DNA of 64,000 nt from Vicia villosa (Eukaryota > Streptophyta > Magnoliopsida > Fabales > Fabaceae), in the NCBI RefSeq assembly GCF_029867415.1, contig NW_026705569.1, forward strand, positions 372,001-436,000. Direction: 5' to 3'. This document shows positions 56,862 through 64,000 of the stretch, piece after piece. A program made the position numbers and the translations under genes. A model generated the notes under the pieces. It did not search any database. It was given only the letters and a program-made list of their open reading frames with translations, and was not told the DNA's origin. Each line of letters begins with the position of its first letter. The first letter of the stretch is position 1.

Positions 56862-57124
56862 GTCAAATTTTATGGGTTGGTACTCGTTTTTTCGTATACA
56901 AAAGGTTAAAGATAATAAGCTAGGAGTTGTTTGGCTCGTCACTTCATGTACTTTATGGTTATTAAGGAATTAAGTTTGTTTCCGGAATGAGAATTAGAAC
57001 ATTAACAACATGGTGTGGAACATAAAGTATTTGGTTTGGAAGTGGTCTTTTTGCGTAGAAATTATTTACTCAAATTATGCTTTATACGAGTTTAGTAAAT
57101 ATCCTTTGTTATTTCTCTCGTAAT
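56862..57124 (+). pseudogene. LINE 3'-end fragment, left part
   Basis: Matches 7277-7530 by eye: VWLVTS-like, then TLWLLRN, and NIKYLVWKWSFC before the stop. It contains the end of a LINE ORF2 with stops, and it is split by the hAT-type element at 57133. Confidence 0.75.
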
Positions 57125-57132
57125 CTTAATTG

Positions 57133-57637
57133 TAGGGGTGGCAAAACGGGTCGTGGTTCGTCGGGCCGGCCCGCGCACCCGCCAAAAAATAGCGGGTTGG
57201 GTTGGAATTTTAGGTCCGCCGCTCGCTAAAGCCCGCCCCGTCAAAACCCGCCGCCCGCCATACCCGCCCCGCCAAAGCCCGCTCCTCCTCCAAAATTCAC
57301 TCTTTTTTTAGTTAATTATAATAATTGCAATTATTGATGGTTTATTTTATACATTTATTTATAAATATATGTAATATTTTTTTAAGTAAATTTGTTAAAA
57401 AGTTGCTTTTATAAAAAATTGTTTTAAAAAATAAGTGAAAAGTTTAATTAAAAGGTAAAAAAAGTCTATTAAGCTATTAAAAAAATATAAATAAAAATAG
57501 GCGGATAAGTCCGCCAACCCGCCATCTTGGCGGAGCGAGCATGACTTTTATGCCCATTTTACTTGGCGGACATGCCCGCCCCGCTCATTTTTTTGGCAGG
57601 CATAAGGCGGGACGGGCGGCCCGTTTTGCCACCCCTA
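57133..57637. mobile_element. Non-autonomous hAT-type element (505 bp)
   Basis: Perfect 18-bp terminal inverted repeats TAGGGGTGGCAAAACGGG and perfect 8-bp target duplications CTTAATTG (57125-57132, 57638-57645). The 8-bp duplication and these ends are typical of hAT. GC-rich ends (GGCCGGCCCGCGCACCCGCC) with further inverted pairing surround an AT-rich centre. No coding region. It sits inside a LINE 3' end. Confidence 0.93.
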
Positions 57638-57645
57638 CTTAATTG

Positions 57646-57720
57646 GTTTGTAGCCTCTCTTTTTTATCGAATTTTTCCGTTTCTATGTGTAATCGGGTTG
57701 GAGAACTTTTAGTTCACCCT
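57646..57720 (+). pseudogene. LINE 3'-end fragment, right part
   Basis: Continuation after the hAT insertion. TCGGGTTGGAGAACTTTTAG matches the LINE terminus near 7595-7620. Confidence 0.7.
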
Positions 57721-58289
57721 TACAAATATATAATTAATTTTGTATGAGAAATACATAAAAAAGATATTGATTTGCCAAATTATTATAATTATCGGAAAGT
57801 GATAATTAAAAAATAAGAAAAAGCTAGAGTAATAAATTATAAAGGCATATAAAGGGAAAATACATATTAATTTTTCATAGAAATTGTTAAGTGACTTATA
57901 AAGATGAAATAATTTGTTTGATGCACGATTTCATTGCTATACATGACGAATTCGAAATGAGGGGTGTTACTGAAAATTTCATAAGAGAAGAAATGAAAGC
58001 TTTTAATCATTTCACCTCAGAGACAAAATTGATTGATTTACCGCTTCATGGCGAATATTTACGTGAACATGAGTGGGAGGTTCCACAATGAGCCGCATAG
58101 ACAAATTTCTTATATAAAAGGTGTAACGCCTTATTTCCCTAAAAACGTAATTGTAATTAAATCAAATATTTTTTACAATTTTTTTTATATAGGATGTTAC
58201 ACATCTCTAAATACACATATTAATCATGTAACACTTAATTTAAATAAAAATGCAATACAATATTTTAAGACATACAATTGCACTTAAGC
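57721..58289. other. Spacer with one small unassigned frame
   Basis: Mostly AT-rich. A 66-codon frame at 57891-58091 (DEIICLMHDFIAIHDEFEMR..., HGEYLREHEWEVPQ) reads like a protein fragment, but I do not recognise it and see no start context. Confidence 0.35.
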
Positions 58290-58790
58290 TGTTTATGTTT
58301 GGTTCTAATCTTATCTTAGTGTTTTGATGATAACAATTAAATAAATTTTGTATAAGTAAATATAATACTCTAATTATATATCTCTTATTTCAGAAGAAGT
58401 TCTAACATATGCTGAAATTCAAGTAAAACAAGTACCATCAGAACTTAGACTACAAACAATGCTGAAATGAACAATATAAATAAAGTCACTCTGAAGTCTA
58501 AAGAAGTTCTAATGAAGAAACTTTTTAAAGCACAAATCGCTGAAGCATAATTCTGATAGACGTTATTTCTACAAAGTCAGAAAGAAGTTTTCTTGAAGAA
58601 ATACAAGATAAAATACTCTGACAGAAGAAAGATTACTGTTAGAGACTTAATGATTATTAAAGGTTAAAAGCAGATTTAGTAACAAGTCTCAAGAAGCGTG
58701 GAAAGCAAGTTTATCCAAGATAACACACAAACATGAAAAGTTAAGTTAGCCTATATCCAGCATTGGACGAAATCTTCAAACTGCTATATC
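58290..58790 (+). mobile_element. SIRE/Maximus-like LTR 5' fragment
   Basis: GTTTTGATGATAACAATTAAA followed by AGAAGTTCTAAC-type sequence resembles the start of the copia LTR at 51143. Truncated on the right, where exonuclease-like copy 3 begins. Confidence 0.4.
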
Positions 58791-58793
58791 GAG

Positions 58794-59177
58794 ACAAGCT
58801 CCTTTAATTCACTGCTTAATCTTCTTTCTCTGCCAGAATATACCTTTGTGGGAGTTGGTATCAAACATAATTTGGCTCAGTTGAAGGAGTAGTTTGGGAT
58901 TGGATGTATCAATGCAGTTGAACTTGGACCGTTGGCTGCTAGTATTATGAATAAGCCTCGTTTGAGTTATTGTGGCGTTGATGAATTAGCTTTTGTGGTC
59001 AATAATCTTGATTTAAGTAAAAATAGGCCTGTAAGCATGGATTTTGACTGGGGTTACAACCCCTTAGCATAGAACTTGTTAAGCTTGCTGCTGTTAATGT
59101 TTACTCTTATTACAAGATTGGGAGCACATTGCTTGGGTGGGATGCATCATTCCCATCAGAGCAAAGGTTTGATTAGT
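58794..59177 (+). pseudogene. WRN-like exonuclease, copy 3 (truncated pseudogene)
   Basis: It starts mid-gene at SSFNSLLNLLSLPEYTFVGV, close to copy 1. Then come GIKHNLAQLKE, a stop, [36 protein letters not shown] and, after a base is lost near 59068, LAAVNVYSYYKIGS. The N-terminal half including Exo I is missing, with one stop and one frame shift. Copy 1-like identity suggests tandem duplication or conversion before breakage. Confidence 0.88.
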
Positions 59178-59457
59178 AAGTTAGATTGTTGAGTTTTGAT
59201 GCATAAATACCAGTTGAGCTTCGATAAATAAGTTGACATAGGAAAATTTGTATCAAGGTTCCAAAGTTTTGTAAGTTTTATTAAGTTATTATATTATTCG
59301 CATAGTTCTTCCACTTCTTGTCATTAGTCATTAGTTGCTGGGAATCGAATTGTGGTTTTCTCTATTAATTACAATGTCAATTACCACCGAATGAACTAAT
59401 GATTGATAGACTATTAGATCTTTATTGAATTGTATAGATTACAGTTTTGCCAACCAG
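59178..59457. other. Spacer, no gene seen
   Basis: Sequence downstream of copy 3. Nothing recognised. Confidence 0.4.
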
Positions 59458-59735
59458 TGTTGAAAATTACATCAATGAGTCTGTTGCTAGTTCAATGGCT
59501 GGTGTTGAAGTGTAACTGCACATTCAGAGTATTTGTTGTTAGTTTGTTGGGTCTTATGTTGAGCTTTAGTTAGTTTAGCCAAATATAGATATATTATATA
59601 TTGTAATTTTGCTTTGTAATTGATAGCGTGTAAAGTCATTCTTGTATTAGTTTTTCAATTGAGTAACAGTTAGTTACAACTTTCTCTCTCTTCTTCCATA
59701 TTCTTCATATATTGTTCATGTTCCGCTGTACAACA
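59458..59735 (+). repeat. Likely 5' LTR of a degenerate copia element
   Basis: Runs from TGTTGAAAATTAC to CTGTACAACA (TG...CA). A degenerate initiator-Met-type PBS follows directly (TTAGTATTTAGAGC, canonical TGGTATCAGAGC). Borders approximate. No 3' LTR is visible. Confidence 0.6.
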
Positions 59736-59940
59736 ACAATTAGTATTTAGAGCTTCGGTTCAGATCCACAGGAAATGAAACACGAGTGACATGAGGTGTG
59801 TGATTGTTTTAATTTCGGATTCATTCAAATCACACTGAATTGAAGATCAGAATTGTATCAGAATTACATTTCTTGATTACGGGATCGGAAAACACAAGTG
59901 TTTGATGAGATCTGAGTGATTTCTTGCACAATTTCGAAGA

Positions 59941-60976
59941 TGAACGGTGGTTTGAATATGAAATTTCTGGAATTTGATGGAAAGAACTGGAATCGGTGGA
60001 TGATTCAGATGTGTTTGTTGTTTGACGCTCAAGATGTGCTTGATCTCGTCAATGACGGTTACACGGCGGTTGCTACGGATGCAACGAAAGCGCAAAGAAA
60101 CGTGCAACAAAAAACTTAGAAGAAGGATTAGAAAGCGTTGTTCTACATCTATCAGTGTGTGGATGCGAATGTGTTTGAGAAGATCTTTGATTCGATGACA
60201 TGGAAGACTGCGTGAGACACAGTGGTATGATGCTATGGCGGTGGCTCATTAGTGAAGAAGGTGAAACTTTAGAGTCTACGTAAGTAATATGAGAATCTCA
60301 ACATGAAGAATAATGAGAAGGTACTCGAATACATCTCTAGAGTGATTCTGATTACTAATGAGACAAAAACTTATGGAGAAACGCTCTAAGAACAAGTGAT
60401 TATTGAGAAGGTACTGAGATCACTAACTCCTCAGTTTGTTTACATTATTGTAGCTATTGAACATTCTAAGGATCTGAGCACCATGAGAATTGAAGAGATG
60501 CAAAGCAGTCTAGAAGCACAAGAATTGCGTCTAACTAAGAGAACCTCTAAGAGAGAGGTAGAGCAGGCTCTGAAGGCCAAGAAGAGACATGGTGGTTCTC
60601 AGAAGTCAGAAGCATCCAACTCTAATGAGAAGAAACATTAGAAGGGAAGGGAAAAGCCTACAAAGAAGAAGATTCAATGCTACTACTATAAGAATTTTGG
60701 CCATTATGCTTCTGAGTGTTGGTCAAATAAAGGAAAGAAGTTAAAAGAAGCAAATATAGCCAGAGAGTATGATGACGAACCTCTGATATTGATGACTTAT
60801 GACTCTGATAATAGTGAATTGTCAAAATGGTAGTATATAGATACTGCTTACTCAAATTAGATAACTGAAAACAAACAATGGTTGATAGACTTTGACTCCA
60901 AAAAGAGGACAAGGATTATATGTGCTGATGATAAGTTCCTTAATGCTAAAGGAATGGGAGATGCCAGAATCAAACT
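59941..60976 (+). pseudogene. Ty1-copia gag and start of protease, degenerate
   Basis: Broken frames give FLEFDGKNWNRWMIQMCLLF (copia gag N-terminus), KVLEYISRVI, VIIEKVLRSLTPQFVYIIVA and RIEEMQSSLEAQELRLTKR (UBN2-type), then a CCHC knuckle (CYYYKNFGHYASEC) and, after two stops, KQWLIDFDSKKRTRI of the protease spacer. At least seven stops or shifts. The copy is cut at about 60976 by an unrelated repeat. RT and integrase are not present. Confidence 0.85.
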
Positions 60977-61113
60977 GAATCGAACCGCGCAGATCTTTTA
61001 GAAAATGGCCTAAACACATCTGAACTAAATGCGGTTTTTTGCTGATTCGGTTTGATTCGATTCGGTTTTGCAATTTTTTATTGGGTCAGTTCAGTTTTGA
61101 ACACCCCTACATG
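60977..61113. mobile_element. Truncated hAT-like repeat end
   Basis: GATTCGGTTTGATTCGATTC-type sequence ends in TTTTGAACACCCCTAC, resembling the TAGGGGTGTTC terminus of common plant hAT-like MITEs. The opposite end is missing. Confidence 0.45.
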
Positions 61114-61239
61114 GCATCTAGAACATGCACATGCTATTCCTCGTTTCAAAATTTCTATGATTAAAAGAAAAATAAAAAATAATTTTATTTATGTATCATA
61201 AATCATTATCGTATGAGTTACTAATTGGAATCAAATATT

Positions 61240-61654
61240 TGATGTACTTGGCCAAATAAACCGCTTGTGGTTGAAGGAGGGTGATGCAAATTCCAAGTAC
61301 TTTCATGGGTGTATCAACAAAAGAAGAAAGGTAAATGAAACTCTAAGTCTTGATGTGGAGGGAAGACCATTGACATAGCCAGAAGATATTAAAAATGCAA
61401 TAGTTGAACACTTTCGTAGTAGCTTCTCGGATAATGGAGTGAGACCTGTTCCAGCAAATATGACCTTTAAAAACCTTGAAGAAGGAGATAAATATTCCTT
61501 GATTCAAAAGTTTTTAGAAGAGGAAGTCCGTATTGCAGTGTGGGATTGCGACAACGACAAAAGCCTGGGTCCGAATGGGGTAAATTTCAGGTTTGTGAAG
61601 GAATTTTGGAATGAAATGAAGGCTGATTTTTTGAGAGCCATGGTATTGAACTAA
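61240..61654 (+). pseudogene. LINE ORF2 fragment (linker to RT start)
   Basis: Gives LKEGDANSKYFHGCINKRRK, then a stop, EDIKNAIVEHFRSSF, EEEVRIAVWDCDNDKSLGPN and GVNFRFVKEFWNEMKADFL. These match residues 43-175 of the antisense LINE RT (LNDGDSNSKYFHRV, EEEVREAVWNCEGSKSLGPN). Truncated on both sides. Confidence 0.85.
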
Positions 61655-62366
61655 TTTTATCTCGTTCCTTTATCTTTTTTTATTTCCTTTGTGTGATTGT
61701 TAATCAAGATTAGGATAATTTAAAATCAATTGTTTTCATAAAAATAAAATAAAAAATAAATTTGATCCAACGTCGAGCCACTTTCGTAACCCATAAGTCG
61801 ATTGCTTTTGCATCGCCATCTTCCTTTTCACCTCATTTCTCAAACCCTTGTAAGTCGATCGCTTTGTGCATCGCCATCAACCTTCTCCATTCACACATTT
61901 GGCATAAATATTCTTTCAAACGCTTGATCCAGTGTCAAGTAGTTATGCAAAAATATTTTTCCAAGCAAATAGGATTGAATGGACGGGCGGGAAGTAGTTC
62001 CTATCTATCCCTTAATTAATTGAATACGAGTCTGTTGACTTGGTCATTCGAATAATTACTATCCGATAAAAATACTTTTAACTGAATGAGGATAGTTTGA
62101 CTCAATAAATGAAGAAACAAACAAGAGGGAAGTTCAGTTCCTATCTTTCTCACGAGTATTTGATCTTCACTCGCTCATAACGAGTTAAGATTAGTTTCAC
62201 CTCATTCTTTTCAATAAAAAAGTTTAACGGGTAGGATAGAAGTTCAGTTCTAATATTTCTGTAAGTATTGAATATGAGTTGTATAACTCAAGTATTTGAT
62301 ACTCGTACTCTATAAAATCAATCTCAACTCATTCAAAAAACCTTTTCATAAACGAGAGATACCTAG
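61655..62366. other. Unassigned, no gene seen
   Basis: AAGTCGATTGCTTTTGCATCGCCATC is partly repeated at about 61797 and 61852. No family recognised. Confidence 0.4.
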
Positions 62367-62772
62367 GGCCTGTTTGATTGGCTTTTTAAAAACTATTTTT
62401 TCTTTTTAAAAATTTAAAAACTAAAAAAGTTGTTTGGCTTATAAATTTTTAGAATTGTTTTAAATTTGGTTGTTTTTAAAACTAAAAAATCAAAACAAAT
62501 AGATTGTTTTCTCTCAAAAGTTTTTAAGAGAATTGAAAAAATAATACTCCATTTTTAAGTACTCAAAAGTTTTAACAATTCTCTTAAAAACAGTTTTTTA
62601 AAATTTAAGTGTCAAACAAATTTTCTCATTTCTTAATCTTTAAAATAATTTTCATAATTTAAGTGCCAAACATATATTTTTTTTATTTTATCTTTTTTAA
62701 AAACAGTTTTCAAAACATTATTTAAAACAAATTTTAAAAACTAAAAATCAAAAGCATTTTAAACAGACCCTT
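62367..62772. mobile_element. MITE with AGGGCCTGTTTGATTGG-type ends
   Basis: AGGGCCTGTTTGATTGGCTT at the left and AAGGGTCTGTTTAAAATGCT (complement of the right end) form imperfect terminal repeats around an AAAA/TTTT-rich body of about 400 bp. TA-ending flanks on both sides suggest a PIF/Harbinger-like TWA target, but this is not firm. Confidence 0.55.
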
Positions 62773-62900
62773 AGGGCCCGTTTGATGTGCATGATATGAT
62801 AGAGACATTATAGGATATCAAGAAGGATAAGGATAGGATATGAAACAGACATGATATGACTTATCCTATCATGTGTTTAGAAGACATGAAGGTTTAACAT
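62773..62900. repeat. GGGCCCGTTTGATG repeat end adjoining the MITE
   Basis: A second GGGCCCGTTTG terminus directly abuts the MITE, followed by GATATGATAG/CTATCATG inverted segments. It looks like a truncated element of another MITE family. Confidence 0.4.
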
Positions 62901-63980
62901 AACAGTGATTCAAGAAAATCTCCCATCCCCGAACATTGAGGCCGAAAAAATTTACTCCCTAGAAGTTATCCTTGTGTCTAGTTGGATGCTGTCATACTGT
63001 GCTACCTGCAGGAAAGCGAATTCCCTCTAGATGAAGGAGAAACAAGGAAAGTCTAAAAGTAGGCCTCTAAGTACACCTTTTTAGAAGAAAAACTTTAAAA
63101 GCGGAGAGCCTCCGCAAGGTGGCGATGTCTGGGTGAGCATTAAACCGCCGCAGTACTTGCCAAAGTTCACAAAGGAGCATGCGACAATCATATTGGCGGA
63201 TGGACTCTCGCCCACAAATTACTTGGGAATGGATATTATTGGTATACTGCAATGAAGAATAACATTGCTTTTGTCAAGAAGTGTAACTAATATTAGAGAC
63301 ATGCTAACTTTCATCACTCCCTAGCTGAATTTCTTCATTCAATGATGTCACCCTAGCCTTTCTACCAGTGGAGAGTGGACATCTTAGGTCTGTTTCCCCT
63401 GGCGCCAGGCCAACAGGAATTCTTGATTGTAGGAGTAGATCATTTCACAAAGTGAATAGAGGCAGAAGTTGTTGCCAGGATCAAAATGGAGAGAGTTTGA
63501 TGTTTCTATAGACAAAAAATTATGTGTAGGTTTGGACTTCCAAGAGTCATTGTATCAAACAATTAGACCTAGTTCGCCAGCACTATAGTCATTGACTTTT
63601 TTTTTATAATTGGGAGTTTAAGCAAAATTTGTATTTATTGTCCACCCGTAAGCCAATGGACAAAAAGAAGTGGAACTTCTCCATGAAATATGGTCATATC
63701 ACATTACACCCATTCCGCTACCAAGGAAACTTTGTTCACCATAGTATACGGTGCAGACGTTAGATTGGCACGCCCTCATGGCAACGCTCCTAATTTAATC
63801 AGGAAGTAAACCAGACCACATTGAAAGTGCCATAGATTTGATTGGTGAATTAAGATAAGTCTCCCACATCATGAATTTGCCGCCAAACATAGAGCCGCTA
63901 GTAGGTATAACTCCAAGGTCATGCCAAGGAAATGCGAGAGGGCGACCTGATCTTAAAGCAAGTAGTTCTATATACATAAT
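62901..63980 (+). pseudogene. Ty3-gypsy pol remnant (integrase), degenerate
   Basis: Broken frames show an integrase zinc region (KVHKGACDNHIGGWTLAHKL, YYWYT, FVKKCN), FYQWRVDILG, QEFLIVGVDHFTKWIEAEVV, FGLPRVIV, ANGQKEVE and EREGDLILKQVV at the C-terminus. Numerous stops and indels. It is a different gypsy lineage from the Ogre elements and runs to near the window end. Confidence 0.82.
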
Positions 63981-64000
63981 ATGGAAAATTACTATCCAAT

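Overview
This window looks like nuclear DNA of a legume, probably of the inverted-repeat-lacking clade that includes Pisum, Vicia, Medicago and Trifolium. The basis is two Ogre/Tat-lineage Ty3-gypsy elements with Arg-tRNA-type primer-binding sites and an extra ORF1, plus plant L1-type LINEs, a Mutator element, a Helitron and a SIRE/Maximus-like LTR. No bacterial or organellar genes were seen. Almost everything is transposable element. The only host-like genes are three copies of a small WRN/RNase D-type 3'-5' exonuclease-like gene: 12273-12962, 55321-55932, and a broken copy at about 58794-59177. They look like one old local cluster pulled apart by inserted elements.

Layout. (1) 1-7640: a plus-strand LINE remnant split by a later antisense LINE (about 368-6660). 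(2) 7899-11834: a non-autonomous Helitron. (3) 12202-12962: exonuclease-like copy 1. (4) 13459-14284: an inverted-repeat element; 14917-16200: a likely solo LTR inside an old repeat. (5) 17678-34271: a 16.6-kb Ogre (A) with 3.2-kb LTRs and TSD CAAGG. It has ORF1, gag, RT-RNase H and aRNH-integrase, but no visible protease. (6) 34362-38611: a 4.25-kb Mutator-like element (TSD ATTCAGTAT). It carries a mudrA-like gene that lost its DDE core and a convergent, intact-looking GRF zinc-finger gene. (7) 38919-50953: a 12-kb Ogre (B) with practically identical LTRs and TSD ACACT. It codes only for ORF1 and a mini-gag with a triplicated zinc-knuckle-like module. (8) 51143-53855: a SIRE/Maximus-like LTR remnant. 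(9) 54122-55104: TA arrays carrying two different MITEs. (10) 55321-59177: exonuclease-like copy 2, a LINE 3' end split by a 505-bp hAT-type element, and exonuclease-like copy 3. (11) 59458-64000: degraded copia, LINE, MITE and gypsy fragments.

The most unusual signal is in the 3' untranslated regions of both Ogre elements. Element A (about 29655-30630) has roughly thirty tandem units, each a constant 14-nt core around AGTGG(A/T)ACG flanked by short stems. The stem sequence changes from unit to unit while staying complementary. Element B (about 47455-48030) has thirteen units with a different constant loop, ACGAAC, and likewise covarying stems. A second hairpin type sits just after the pol stop in A and at the equivalent place in B, again with compensatory changes. 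Together these suggest a conserved structured-RNA (or cruciform DNA) system in Ogre elements. The protease-less A and pol-less B presumably depend on proteins supplied by other copies.

Limits: all homology statements come from reading motifs by eye, with no database search. Element borders are given to the base only where terminal repeats and target duplications fix them.
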